In this document: positions 12,240 to 26,500 of the stretch, piece after piece | Layout of the letters: the number at the start of each line of letters is the position of its first letter | Position numbering within the stretch: position 1 is the stretch's first letter | Source of the DNA: Cadophora sp. MPI-SDFR-AT-0126 | Taxonomy: Eukaryota; Ascomycota; Leotiomycetes; Helotiales; Ploettnerulaceae | DNA length: 64,000 nucleotides | Direction of reading: 5' to 3' | Assembly (NCBI GenBank): GCA_020747065.1 | Contig: JAGMVK010000014.1 | Location: 930,001-994,000, forward strand | The notes under the pieces: model-generated | Database searches by the model: none | Told to the model about the DNA's origin: nothing | What the model saw: the letters and a program-made list of their open reading frames with translations, nothing else | Program-made: the position numbers and the translations under genes

Positions 12240-15100
12240 AAAATTAATACTATACCGGCTAATAATACTAAAAACATAGGCCCTAAGAAAAAGAAGGTAG
12301 TAAGCTCTAGTAGCTCTAAGCCAATAATCTCCACGAGTGATTTAGTAGATATCCTATAGGCAGGTACGACTTCTGATATAAGCTTATTAACTCTTAATAT
12401 TATAGAAGATAAGGGTAAAACTAGCTCTACTCTAAGTACTTCTGAATACTTAAGAGGAACTAAGACCTTTACTATATCCTTATAAAATATTAAGTAGTAA
12501 ATAAATATTCAGTAACTTATACTATTAGCTTAAAGTATTAGAGTACTATATTTTAATAAAAGAGAGGTGACTTAATTTCTTAAGAGTTTTATTTACTTAT
12601 TTTAGAATTGAAGGATTATCTTAAAGAAAGAAATAAAGTAATAAGTTATTAAGTACGCTAAGTTTTCTATAGTATGGAATTTAAAGAAATTCTTAGGCTA
12701 CGCCTCCGGTACTTTTTATAAATTTAGCGCTATAATTTAAAAGAAATACTAGAGTCTTAATTTACTTTATTAACTTTATATTATTAATTATCTGAATACT
12801 TTAATTCAAGACTTTTAGATTCTTTAAGAAACTAATTCTAATCCTAGCTTAGCGGTAATTTACTAATTTTATAAGGCTTTTAAAGAAGTTGCTAATAATT
12901 GTAAAAACAAGAAAAATCTTATAGATAAGTAAATTGTTCTTCAATTCCTATTTGTATTTCTAGCGTACTTTTAGAAGAAAGCTATAAAGGTTTTGATTTA
13001 ATAAGGAGGAGGATAATTTAATATAGATAATTTAATACTGTTTTCTAAAGTATTTAAAGTAATAGAAACTAGGATTTCTCTTACTAAGAATATTAATACT
13101 CTAATCTAAGAGTAAAGTATTAGGAGTAAACTCGTGGTTTACTCTAATATTAATTATTTTATTAAACTAATAGCACTAACTATTTAAGTTAAAGATACTA
13201 CGAGATTTTAAGCTAATTTTACTACTTATTATAATAATACACTTACTACTTAGATTTAGTAAATCTTTTAAAATAATTCTAAGTTAGTAAGGGCTAATAT
13301 CTCTAATCGAGTTACTACTTTAATTAGTAAGGACTTAATTTCAACTATTTAAAAGATTAAAAACAGCACTACTTAAGTATTAGATTATGACTTAGATATA
13401 ATTATTAAAGGACTAAGGGACCTCCAAATCTTATAAGGAATAGTTAAGTAAATCTTAGATACTTAACTAATATTTAAGACTAACTTAATTCGATATACTA
13501 AATAAGCTTAAGAGGAAGTACTAATTCAGTATAAAGAGGGCTAGTATACTAGTAAATCTAATTATTATAACTGTAGTAATAATTACTATAGTAATAACGA
13601 TAAGGAGTGTAAGTAGTGCTATAATAAATAGCTTCTAGAAATAAGATCCTAAGCTTTTTACTAATATATAAATTAGTATTACGATTATAAGAAATTTATT
13701 AGCCTAAGAATAATTTATAAAGTAGATAATAATAACTATATTTGTATTAGTTTATAAAAAAAAGAAAAGCTAAGGTACTTTATTATATTTCCTAATAGTA
13801 ATATACCCTAAAGATAGGAGGTACTAAAGAAAGTACTTAATACTATATATAGCCCTAACTTAGCAAGAAGAGCTTAAGTAGAGAAGGATCTTCTTAACTC
13901 ATAGATATAAACTATACTAGTATAAGAGCTAATTTATAATAATTTAGTAAAGAATTTAAAAATTAAACTTAATCTTAGACCTATTAATACTTTAGATATT
14001 CTTATATAAATATTTCATAATTAAGATACTCTAGCTAGAGTCTAGAGCCTCTATATATAAACTAAAGGGGATATAGAGACTAAGAAATTCCAAGTATAAT
14101 TAGTAGAGATTAGAGCTCACTCTACTACTTCTTAAAAGTAACTATATAATATAGGGGCTAAATTTTAAAATAGAATTAAAGTATATATCTTTTATAGAAG
14201 AGTAAAGTTCTCTGAAGATATAACTAGAAGTATTTAGTTTACTAAGGCTTAGGGGAATACTCGCCTTTTAGGTATAATAGATATTAATAATCCTAAGGAA
14301 ACTCATAAAATACTTATAAAAATCCTTAAATAAAACATAAAAAAGACTAGCTTTACTAAGCTTTTAATTACTTTTAAGACTTTATTACTACTATTATTGA
14401 TTTATAAGATAGGAAAGGAATCAGTACTTACTCTAGTTCTTCCTTTAATAGCGCTAAGACTAAGTATTTAAGGACTAAACTTAAGAAATCCTTATATATA
14501 TAATACTCTATTTTAAAATAGTTATAAGTATAAGAGTATACTAAATAAGTTACTAAACTAGACGAAGATTTCTAGAAATCTTACCCTAGGGGAGTTAATA
14601 GTACTAATTAACTTACTTAAAATAGTAAAAGCCTCTACTAGAGCTATTAATTAAATGATATAGCGATACGGAAAAGAAGCTCTGCAGGCAGAGGAAGTAA
14701 GAGTTCAATCGCTAGAAGTTTCAACGGAGTCAGAATCCGCGAGCCTGCGTAATATGCTCAGAGTGCCTCTGCTAAAGCAAGCAACCTAAGTTGAAAGCTC
14801 CAACTAGCTAGCCCTTAAGATAATAGAGTCGGTAATAGACCTATATATCTTCTAGGAGCTATCGGATATACCTAAGACTATTACTAGACTAAAAAGTAAA
14901 TGAACTTATAATAGCTATTACTCTCTAGTATATTATACTTATACTCTGAAAATAAGAGAGTTAGGCTTATTTCTAGTAAATATCTTTTATAATAGATAGT
15001 CTTTATATTAGATAAGAATTATTATAACTAGATATTAATTAAGGAAAAGCTTTAATAGTATTTAAAAATAAGAGCGACTTTTATTACTCTTAAATTTTTA
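12240..15100 (+). pseudogene. RIP-degraded gag-like frame of element D
   Basis: A plus-strand frame readable for about 2.8 kb if TAA and TAG are taken as former Gln codons. The middle has a polar, Asn-rich, possible former Cys cluster (SNYYNCSNNYYSNNDKEC). It continues with LRPINTLDILIQIF and a less damaged patch KEALQAEEVRVQSLEV (about 14665-14720). I do not recognise a catalytic domain. The frame is interrupted downstream by A2. Boundaries are approximate. Confidence 0.4.
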
Positions 15101-15827
15101 TAATAGTCCTTACTCTTTAAGATATTAATAAACTTTTCTAATAACTTAATAAATCTTATATTTTAATAAGAAAGCCTTAGAATTAAAAGAAAATACTTAA
15201 TAATAGAGATAGCTTTAATAACTTCTATTACTTTAATAAGAATCTAATAATTCTTACCTTTTCTAATATATTAGCTTTCCTATTAGCTACTTAGACCTTT
15301 AACTTTATAAGTATATATATATCTAAAGTATATATTTATAATAGTAAGGTAAGAGACTATTACTAGGTATAAGAGAAGAGTCACTAAGTTAGATATATTT
15401 TAGTCGCTATTAGTTATAGTTACTAAGCTTAAAAACAGTTAAAGAATAAGAAGAAAGTCTGATCTAGACTTATCTAAGGCTATAAATACTAAGATATAAG
15501 AGTTAATACGCTTAACTACTTACTTAAGGCCTAAATAACTCTATATCTTATATAAATTATTTTATAAGAAAGGATTAGTATAAGCCTTAGCTAGAGATAG
15601 TATATATTCTAAACCTAAGAGATAGAGAGTATATATAAAGCTATATAGAAGGTTATATTTTACTTAAGGCCTCTTCCTAATACTAGAGATAAGAACTAGC
15701 TCTCTTAAGCTTAATAGAGTAATAAGAAAGTAAGATAAACCTAATAGTAATAGAGTACTAAGAGATTAATAGTAAAATTAATTTAGTAAAGGAGTAAAGA
15801 ATAAAGGAGTTAGAAGAAAGAACTTAA

Positions 15828-15831
15828 TTAT
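15828..15831. repeat. Target-site duplication TTAT, left copy (A2)
   Basis: TTAT directly precedes the 5' LTR start and recurs at 46352-46355 directly after the 3' LTR end. Confidence 0.75.
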
Positions 15832-16000
15832 TATAATAGGGACGAAGGCCTACTACAAGGGTTTTTGTTTTTCTATTCCAGCTATAGATAAATAAGTCAG
15901 CGCTGCTAGACTAGTAATTATTATCTTCTTCCTCTTACTTCTATTACCTAATTAGTTTACACGCGAGTTATTCCCTTATTTACTATACACTTAATAGTAT
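15832..16000 (+). repeat. Truncated 5' LTR of element A2
   Basis: Matches the 186-bp LTRs at 46166-46351 and, inverted, 28003-28188 and 39689-39874. The last part (the CTACTCTACTC end) is missing where element B starts. Confidence 0.85.
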
Positions 16001-16218
16001 TGTAATAAGGCGCATATTCAGAATCAGGGTGTTGCCTTAGGTAACCTTAGTTGCGAGCCTTAGCGAGCTCCCTCCGCTTATAAAAGCTTCCTTCTACTTA
16101 TAGAATTAGAAAAATTAAAGACTTTTTTCTACCTTGAATTTCAGCTATAAGTGACTTCTTATATTTTATTCCTAGGTTTAGTAATCTACTTAGTTTTATA
16201 TTATCCTAGGTCTTTATA
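16001..16218 (+). repeat. 5' LTR of element B
   Basis: Starts TGTAATAAGGCGC and ends CTTTATA. It matches 40430-40647 base for base apart from RIP-type transitions and has the same length (218 bp). It is followed by TTTAGTAAC, a primer-binding-like segment shared with A and D. Confidence 0.85.
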
Positions 16219-16999
16219 TTTAGTAACTAATATAAGAAGAAAAATCATTAGAATTTTGTTCTTATATAACTTATATAAAGGCATCTTATCTTATATTCAA
16301 AATTATTATAATCTAAAATTAATAATAATATTAATAGCTTTATTTTTACCCTTAGTAAACTAAAAGCCCTTTACTTTAGTATTAATAGAAGAGAATAAGT
16401 TAAAAGACTTATAATATGATTAATATAAAAGCTAGAGTAGATCTTCTTATCTTAATAAGATTAGTATAGGCTTATTACTATTAAACCTAATACCTTAAGA
16501 TAGCTTTAGAAATTAAGTTTAGTTATGAAAGTACTATAGCTTTTTCTAAAAAAGAATAAGTACTGGGACTCTAGAATAAAAATTAATAGTCTAGAATTAA
16601 AACCCTGGGACCTTTTTTAGATTAATATCTTAGGTTAATTATAAAGCCTAGTTCTAAAAGTAATTTTAATTCTTTTACTTATTTTAAATACTTTATTAGA
16701 ATTACTAAGATAGAATTTAGCTTAGATTTACTACTAAATAGAAACTATAAATAAGGGAGGTAAAAAGTTATTTATAATCCTGGATTATAAGTTAGCTTAA
16801 TATAAAAAGTATACTAATTCTTCTCTTAAAAAAAAATCGAAAATTAATATCTTTACCTTTTTACTTATTTTTAGAACTTTTAGAAGAATTATTAAGTTTT
16901 AGTAAACTAGTACTTAAGTTTTTTGAAATTTATTAAGTTTTTTCTTTATTTAATGTTTTTAATATTCCTAAAAAACTAAGTTCCTTAATCTTCTAAGAT

Positions 17000-18700
17000 A
17001 AATTATTCTTCTTTATTAAACTTTATTTTAATTAAAATATAATTAATTTATTAAAATAGAACTTACTTTAATTAATAAAGAGTAAGATACCTTTTCTTAG
17101 GTCTAAGGAAATACCCTTCTTTATAGGAGTTAATATTTCTGATTTCTTAAAATAGTACAAAGAAATCTGTAATAATTACTCTATTTTTACTATAGAATAA
17201 GTCCTTTGTTTTCCCTACTATTATAATAGTACTTATAGGAATATAGTTAAAACTATACCTAAGTAGAAGGAGTATAAAGACTAGGATATTCTCTCTAAGG
17301 CCTTAAAAGCTAAATTCTAAGAGTATAACTAATAGTAAATTAAAGATACTATGAAATTCCTTTAGGAGTTTATAATAACGACTAGGACTAATAAGGACCT
17401 TAAGAACTACTACTAACTATATACTTAAGTATTGAAAGCTCTTCTATAAAAGAAGATACTTAGTAAGGTGGATTAGGATTAATTATTCCTTCTTAGTATT
17501 TTAAAAGGACTTAGGAATAAGCTTATTAAGTAATATAAGGTTAATAATTTAGCTTTAGAAACTTATAAGAAGTACAAAGAATTCCGCGATAATATACTTA
17601 AATTAGTAAAGAGTAAGTAAATTATTAAAATACTTTAGTAAGAAAAGACACTAATTACTAAATATACTTAGGAAATTTAAGACTTAATTAAAAAATATAC
17701 CTAGTATTTTATTATAATAAAAGCCGCGAAAAAGAAGCTTATAATAATACCTTTTATAAAGCAAGCAATTACTAAAGTAAAAAAAAAAGATTTAAAATAA
17801 ATAATTTCAAATTTTATAGATTTAAAAATTAATAGACTTTATAATAAGATTAAGAAATTTATAATTAATATATAAATATAATATACTCCGAAATTCAAAT
17901 ACTAGTATTAAAATACTCCTTAGTAATTTCACTTAAAACTTAATTACTTAAATTATACCTAATAAGATATACAAAGTAACTAAGTTAATATAAGTAAAAG
18001 TATAGAAATTAATACTATAGGGTATAAAAAAAAACTAAGAGTTTATAATTTCTATAAGGGAAAGTTTAGGATAGAATCTTACTAGTTTAAGAATAAATAC
18101 TTAATCTTCCACTTTTATATTAATAATAAGGTTTATTATATTAATAAATATAAAAAGCTTTACTATAGCCTAAATAGAAAAAAAACTAAAGAAGCAATTA
18201 AAAAGCAAGAGATAGTATAGATTAGTATAATTAGACTTAAAATCGTTAAAATAAAGTAAAACCCGAATTTAGAAGCAAAAAAAAAACCCCCTTAAATCTA
18301 CACTATTATAAAATCCCCTATTTACGATACTAGGTTAAACTTAAAAGCCGTAACTAATCTAAGTAAAAAGATAATTACTACTATTTATATATCTAAAGAT
18401 ATAAAACTTAGATAAGTAGAAATTAATACTAGTATAAGAATTAAGTAAGCTTTTTTAAATAAAATATAAAAGCGAAGAATAGAGTAGGAAAGAGTCTATA
18501 GGGTTATCTTAAATAAAGTGAATTAAGAATTTAAATAACTCGAGATCGCTAACGATAATTAAGAGATAAATAATATAAATAGTAATCCTAAAGTGGAAAT
18601 TATTAAGAAAAGTACTAGAACTAAGAGGTAAAAGAAAATAAGCTAGTGAAGAACTATTAAAGTACTAAAATAAGAGAAATTCCTTAATAAATACATTACC
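17000..18700 (+). pseudogene. Element B gag-like region (RIP-degraded)
   Basis: Charged, Lys-rich frame with stops at former Gln codons. Near 18030-18075 the frame reads RVYNFYKGKFRIESY; with Tyr standing for former Cys (TGC to TAC) this resembles a degraded zinc knuckle. The position before protease fits gag. Boundaries are approximate. Confidence 0.45.
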
Positions 18701-19060
18701 TCTTTTACTTAAGAAAGTGTAATTAATACTATTATAAATCAGGACTTAAAAGTCAAGATTAAGGACCTTTATGGCCTATAGGCTTAATAAAATAGGATAA
18801 TAAATCGAATTATTCCCTTAGTACTAATTAAAGAAAGCTCTAATATTTATATTAGTCTAATTAAAAAGAACGAAATTAATAAATCTGAATCTAATACTCT
18901 TAATACTATAAATATTAGTAAAATTAATACAGAAAATATTAAAACCCTTATGAGCTTTATTACTAAATAGGATAAAATAATTAAGAATTATCTAAAGCTT
19001 ACTATATAAACCCTTAAAATATAAATAGTAGTTACAAGGAAAATCAGGGTTTAAGCTATA

Positions 19061-19090
19061 GTAGACTCCGAGTTTAAAGTTAATATCATT
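19061..19090 (+). pseudogene. Element B aspartic protease motif, decayed
   Basis: Reads VDSEFKVNII, the place of the retroviral-type D-S/T-G-A active-site motif. The Gly-to-Glu change fits GGG to GAG by RIP on the other strand. It lies between gag-like and RT regions as expected. Confidence 0.55.
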
Positions 19091-20099
19091 AATAAGGCTA
19101 TTACTAAAGTAGCTTGACTACTTATTATTTTTATAAGATTATAACCTTCCGAATTATTACTAAAGATTAAGTAATTTTTAATAAGAAGATTAAGAATATT
19201 ACTATTAATATTAGGAGTATTAAGAACTATACTAATTTCTTTATTATTAAGGATACTAATCATAACTTATTACTTGGAATATTATTTATTCTTAAGAATT
19301 ATTTAAATTTTAAGTACCTTAGTAATAAGGTAATAGTTATAACATTTATAGATATAGCTTATACTAGAACTAAGTAGATTATTATTACTAAAGATCCTAC
19401 TAATATTAGAGATAGATTGAAAAACACCTAATTAGTACGTGTACTAGGGTAAGTACTAGTGTAAAAAAAGACTTAAATAAACTAGAATAGAAAGTCTTTA
19501 CTTCTAATTTAAGATTATAAGTTAAGATAAAGAATTTTATAGGAATTACTAGCGCTAAGTTACTAGGTTAAGATATAATAAAAAGAAAATAGTAAAAAAA
19601 TTATAATTCAACTTATAAGCTAGAATTACAAGTAATTATAAGCAAAATATATTCGATTTAATTAAACTTAAAAGGCGAAGAGTTTATATTTATTATTAAT
19701 AATAATCCTTTACTATAAGCTAAAACTAGGATTATAGATATTAATACACTTTACAAAAAGAAAGTAAATAAGATAAGGCTAATAAATCTTAAGACTTTAG
19801 ATAAAAATATACTTAAAAAGATTAATAACTAGTTTAAGTAAGATAAGAAAGTATAATTACCTTAATCTAAGGAATTATTTATAAATTATATTACTAACTA
19901 ATTTTCAAATAAAGAGCTAGGATACTAACTTATATAGGAAATATTTAATTAATTAACTATTAGTAAGTAGCTAATAATAGAAGAATAGGAATTACTATTC
20001 TAAATACTACTAAATCGTAAGAGAGCTTTAGCCTTTAACTAGACCTAACTTAGTAGGATTAGGGAGGAAATTACCCTGCTATTAGAGATTAAAACTATA

Positions 20100-21450
20100 C
20101 TATATAAAGCCTAGTAAGAAAAATCATTTCTAATCCTAAAAGCCCTCTTAGAGAAGGTAATTTTTATACTTAAGGAATACTTGAAGTAAGGAATTATAAA
20201 ACTATACTATAATTTATATTAAAATAAGTAGTTTCTAATTATAAAGAAAGAAAAAGAGACTTTTCGATTAATTATAGTTATTATTGAAATAAACAAAGTT
20301 ATTATTCGAGATACTAATATTCCTTTGAATATAGACTAGTTTTTTACGGAGTTTACTAAACTTATAATAGCTTTCTTAATTAATTTATTCTTTAGGTATA
20401 ATTAATTTATATTAGATATATACTTATAGGACATAATAGTAATTCATACTCTACTAGGCCTCCTTCGTATAACTAGATTACCTTAAGGAGCTACTAATTC
20501 TATAGCCTAATTTATTTAAGTTATTTATAAGATTTTATTTAATTATATTCTAAATATTATACTACTATATATAAATAATATTAGAATTAAGAGTTCTATC
20601 TTATTTTATAATAATAAAGAAGTCCTACTAGGGATTTAGAGGTTTATTATAGAATATATTTAAAATCTAGATAAGGTCCTAGTGCACTTTAAGTAATTAG
20701 GAGCTACTATTAAACCTAAATCCTAGTATTATTTACCTAAACTTAAAATTATAGGATTTATTACTAATAGTAATAAATAGTGTTCTAAAATAGCGAAAGT
20801 ATTAAAGATTTAAGAATAAAAGAAGTATAATAATATTTCAAAAGCTAGGACCTTTATTAAAGTTATGATATATTATTAGTTATAAATTAAAAATTTCTTA
20901 ACTATTGCAATTCTAATATATACTATAATATAGAAAGGAGTTATATTTAACTAGCAGGATCCTTAGAAGTAGGCTATATAGTGGCTTAAGGATACGCTAC
21001 TTAGTACCCTATCCTTAATTAAGATTAATTATAGTTCTAAAGCAGGCCCTATTATACTTATAGTAGATATTAATAAGATTAATTAGGGAACTATTTTATA
21101 GTAGCTTAATAATTAGAAGAAGAAATATCTAATGCGATTTAAGAGTAATCTCTAAAATTCCGCGAAAAGTAAGTATAATGTAATAAAGAGAAAATACTAA
21201 GAAACTCTAAAAGCTATAAAAAAAATATAGAATAAATTCTATAAAGTATACTTTATTCTTGAAATAAATATAAAAGTTCTTATAAAATAATTAAATAAAG
21301 TAGTTAATAACTTACTTAAGGCGTTACTTATAAATTAGATTACTTAGATATACTTAATAGACTTTAAAGTTAAATATATTCTAGAAATAAAGAATACCGC
21401 TGCTAATAGGCTATTATAAAGAGAAAGGGAGTACTTCTTAGATATTAATA
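20100..21450 (+). pseudogene. Element B reverse transcriptase and RNase H (RIP-degraded)
   Basis: The frame shows Ty3/Gypsy RT landmarks: FLIIKKEKETFRLII, then LGLLRITRLPQGATNSIAQF (reading stops as Gln), then YINN at about 20568-20579 in the place of the catalytic YVDD. Downstream, ILIVDINKINQGTIL sits where RNase H has its VDAS..GWG motif. Asp-to-Asn at the catalytic pair comes from GAC/GAT to AAC/AAT, a RIP-type change. The copy cannot encode active enzyme. Confidence 0.8.
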
Positions 21451-21549
21451 AAAAGAATAAGGAAGATATTAATAAATAGATTTTAAATAAACTTAATTTA
21501 GTCTTAATATTTACTATTTCCTTTAAATATCTTATAAACTAAGATTATA

Positions 21550-22500
21550 AGTTAATAAAACAAATTCTGCAACTAAACTACTCTAAAGAATTAGAGTAAA
21601 TTACTAGATTTCTTTACTTATTAAAACAGCTAAGAATAGTTAAGTTAAGTAACTATAAAAAATTCAAGAGTCGAGCTCTTTAGTACTTCACCTAAAATAA
21701 GTATCTTTATTAAAGAGCTAATAATTGTAACTAAGTATACCTTATTATTAAAGGTAAACTCGAATAATTCAAAGTTATTAAGGAGTATCATAATAAGGGA
21801 GGGTATAGAGGTACTAAATCGACTTTTTTTTACCTTTTAAAGCGATTCTTTTAAGCTAGTTTTTATAAAGATTATAAGGCCTTTTGCAAAAGTTATAAAG
21901 AATATTAAAAGAAATAACCTAGTTATAAAAAGAACCCGCTATATCTAACTTAGCTAACTAAGCTATTTAAATATATTAGCTTAGATATTATAAGAGTTTC
22001 TATACTAGATAATAAAAAGAAATACTTTATTTTAGTAAAAGAAGACTTATTAAAATAAATTAAAGAAAGACTACTTATAAGGGCTAAATCTACTGATATT
22101 ATTAAATTCCTATAGGAAGAGGTTATCTACTAATATAGCCTTTTTAGTAAACTTATAGTTAATAAGGGATCTAAGAATAAGAAAATAGTATAGGAATTTA
22201 TATTAAAATATAGTATTAAGAGAATCCAGATCTTAGCTTATAATTCTAAAGCTAATAAGAATATTAAGCGCGCTTATTAAGATATTTTAAATAGCTTTTC
22301 TAAAGTAATAAAAGGAGGTTTTTATAAATAAATAAATAAATTTAAAAGTATTCTTTTTACTTTAAGAATATTAATTTATTAGTTAACTAAAGTAACTCTA
22401 TTCTTTTTACTCTATAATTAAGAGGCTATTTTACCCTTAAAAGATAAGTTTCCAATTTAAAGAATAATAAATTATAATAAAGTCTATACTAAGGAAGATC
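21550..22500 (+). pseudogene. Element B integrase (RIP-degraded)
   Basis: A His-containing zinc-binding stretch (EYHNKGGYRGTKSTF) is followed by a decayed Cys pair region. The core has SLDIIRVSILDNKKKYFILV and then KLIVNKGSKNKK in place of the second catalytic Asp (Asn by RIP). Order and motifs fit a Ty3/Gypsy integrase. Confidence 0.75.
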
Positions 22501-23599
22501 TTTTAGCTCTTTAAGCTCACTAACTAAAACTTCAAGATAAGGATATTAAAGATATTATCCTCTACAAGAAAAGGTATTAGAAAGCTATAAAAGAAACATA
22601 AAACTAAATACGAATCCTTAAAGCTAAGCTAATTATAAAAAATAACTTAGTTCTAGTCTATAATATACAGTAATTAATTAATCTTTCAATAAATATAAAA
22701 TTAAAGTACTAATAGCGTAAGCTATATAAAATCTCTAAAAAGAACTCTTAAAAAAGGTATTATTAATTATAAGAGCTTAATAGAATTATTCTTAAGAAAA
22801 TATTTACTATAAACTAACTTAAACAATTCTTTTAATAAAATTAAATACTTTTTCTATTCTTAGAAACTAAAAATAATTCATTAAAATTAGAAAATAATAT
22901 AAATAGCAATAGCGATTATAAAGAATCAAAGGATAATAAAACTCTCACTATAATACTACTAATTATCCCTTATTCTATTCTATAAATAGTTCTTTCTAGA
23001 TTAATTACTACTTAATAAACTAATTATTATTAACTTTTATATAATTCTTAATTTAAACTATAATTTTTATAAGATAAGGTTATCTTATAAACTTAATTAA
23101 GATAAAATATATATATTTTCTTATATTTACTATTTTTTTTAAATACTCTTTACTCTTTTTTTAATAGATTTTTATTTAAAGTATACCTTCTTTACTTTAT
23201 TTCCTTAATCTTATTCCTATACTCCTTACTATTTTACTTTAAAAAGTATTATTTATATTTCTTATATAATTAAAAAGCCTATATATTCTCCTTTATTTAC
23301 TTAAGTAAATTTCCTTTATATATAATATTCTTTTTCTTACATAATTTATTATTTATCTTAGTTATTATACACGTAATAGCGCTAATATAATTAATTAAAA
23401 AGTAATTAGCTACTAAGGTTATTTATTAATATTTATTTATCTAGAAAGTGAATTCGATTACTTAATTAAGTAAGTATAGAATATTTATTATATATCGCAG
23501 AACTAAAAAGAATAATCCTAAGCGCTAGCGTAGTTAATCTTACTAAAAATCTATATATTCTCTATCCTAGTAGTCCTTCTCCTATAACCTCTACTCTTC

Positions 23600-26500
23600 T
23601 ATACTAACTAGTAATAAAATTTTCCTAATCTAGAAATCGTACTAAAAATCTAAATTTAAAAATTAATAATTAAAAATCTATCTAAATTTCACTTATAAGC
23701 TAGCTTATAAATTAAATTCATTATTAAAAATAGCGCCTAGATCTACCCCCTTAAAGAATACTAAAGGTTTAACTAGTAATCCTAGCTTAGGAATTAAGAA
23801 GCGCTAAACACTAAATAAGAAAATTAAGAAATTCGTAACTATTATCTTAAGTAATAATAAGCTTAATACAGTTATTACAGAACCCTTTAAGATACTAACT
23901 AAACGAAAAGAAAAAGAAGTAGCTAAAATAACCAGTGATCTAAGCTTATAAGTTAGTTTAAAACTAAAATAATAAAGAAAAGTAGTTACAGAAATATCTA
24001 GTATTAAGGAATTACTTAATAGTATTAGCCTAAAGACGCGAGCTATACTAATTACTTAAAGTAATATATATCTAGAGAAGCACTTAGAGAAAAAGGATAA
24101 AGTTCTTATAAACTAATAAAAAATATCTTAAGAATACTTAGTAAAAGAGGAAGGCTTTAATACTAAGGCCTTTATAGAATACTATTATATCTTAAAGAAG
24201 TATATTAATACAGCTTTAAATTAAAGAAATAAGAAGATATAAAATCTTAATAAAATTATAAAAACTTAGACTACTAATCGTAGAAAGATATTTATTATAG
24301 AATACTTAGGTACTATTAGTTTGAATTAATTAATAATTAACCTTAGTATACTATTTATTAAAATCCCTACTTTTCTATAAGTCCTGCTAGCTTTAAATAA
24401 GTATATTATTAATCATACTTAAGTACTAAAAGTTATAAAAAATACTATATTAAGAGGCCGGAAAGATATTAAGCTCAATTCTTATACTCTAAAACACTAC
24501 TAAGAACACTTAGATAATACTAACTTCTTTATTTAAATCACTATTCTACTAATTAAATATAAATTATATTAAGTTAGTCTTAAAGTATCTTAGTATAGCC
24601 TTTTCTTTCTAGTTACTTAGAATAATACTAAACCTAATAGAGATTTCTTAAATAAGGACTAATTAACTTAATTCTTTATAATTAATACTAAAGAAGTAAA
24701 GGCTAAGATTACTAAGTAAATAACTACGAACTAAGCTAATACTCCTATACTTACTAATAGTTCTATTCTCACTATAATTATAAATAGTTTAACTAAAACT
24801 TTTATTACCTAAACCTAGTAAGAAAGTTTAGTACTAGAAGTAACTAATAATCTAGGTTTATAAGTTAAAAGTACTAAAAAATTACTTAAGCTAGTAATAA
24901 ATCTAAAAGAAAATACTAACCTTACTCCTCTAGAGAGCTAAGAAGCTAAGGTACTAAATAATTAGTAGGAGATTAGTAAACTAAAATAATTTATTAATTT
25001 TACTATAGAATTGCTTAAGGTAAAAGAGAATTTAAAGAAAAATACTAAACTCTTTTTAATAATATAAAATAGTTATATATTAAATAATTCTAAAATAATT
25101 AATAATCCAAGCTTACTAATTAATTCTAAGGATCTTAAGCCTAAGTTCTTAACTTCTATTAACCTTATAAAGAAAAATTCTAAGATTACTCTAGTAGTTA
25201 AGACACTATTTCTTAAGGGTAAAAAAAAGGTCGTTATCGCGACTAATAATAATAGATTTAATATTAAATTTCTACTTATAGTCCTTTAAATACTAAAGGA
25301 ACTCTAAGAGTATATTACCTAAGTTTATAATTGAATACTTTAAGAATTACGAAAGCGTTTTAATTCCTCTATTATTACTCCTAATATTAAAGTAGTTACT
25401 TAGGAAAAAACTTTAGTTTATATTAATTAGATTTTTAATCTTATTTAATTTAAATTTTCTATTACTACTATTCTTAATAATATTACTTAGAAAGATAAAT
25501 TAATTTATAATTCTAAATCACTAGTTAAAATACCCTAAGCCCTAAAGAAATAGTATAATATTAATAAAGTTAAATTAGATAAGAAAGCTTATAGCTATAA
25601 GATTCCTATCTATATTAAGAGAACTACTAAGTATAGTAATTCTTTTATTATAGATATACTTTTTGCTAAACGTTTTTACTTTATTAAATATACTATAGAC
25701 CTATACCCTCTTAAGATAAAACACGCGAACTTCATATATAAATTCTATATTAAAAAGTATGGCTAATACTATAGACTAGTAGATTAAGTAAGGTTAAGTT
25801 ATTTTATAAGTTATTTTAGTATTATTAAACTAGATCTAAGAGGTATAGATAAACTTCGATTAAATCCTAAATAAGCTAATATCTTCTAAAAGAATCAAAA
25901 TACTATTAAAGTAAAAAAGAAATAATACCTAGGACCTTTTAACTTCTACTTTATCCTAGATATTAAGAATAATATTACTATATTACTAGAAAAGATTTAT
26001 AAAGGTATTATTACTAAAGAAGCTTAGATTAAGTTTAAATCTATTAGTATATTTATACCTAAAAGCTTATATACTATGTCTTACTTTCTAATAAAGAAAA
26101 AGAAGACTAAGCCTTCCTTATTTAAAATCATATAATAAGAGTTAGCTATATATAAGTTTTATTACCAGAACTTTAATTCCACTAAGTCAGCTACTTTATT
26201 TCTTTATAATATAGTGTACTCTATTACTTAATAAGTATTATAAATAGATCATAAATTATACTTAGCTTATTTTATTACTTATAGCGATAATGAAATTTAT
26301 TTTATAGCTTATCTAGAGTTTCTTATCTTTATAGGAATTAATAAGAGAGTTAAGAAAGTCTATTATACTAATACTAATATTAAGGATCTTATTAATAATT
26401 AAAAAATAAGAAGTAATCTTAAATTATTAGTTAATATCTTATATAATTAATATCTTAATTTTTAAATCTTCTTCTTTTCTAAATTTAGTCTTAACTAAGT

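Noticed and set aside
16151..16363. 70-codon plus-strand frame with hydrophobic residues
   Set aside because: It crosses the B LTR end in AT-rich RIP DNA; hydrophobicity comes from codon composition (TTA, ATA, TAT).
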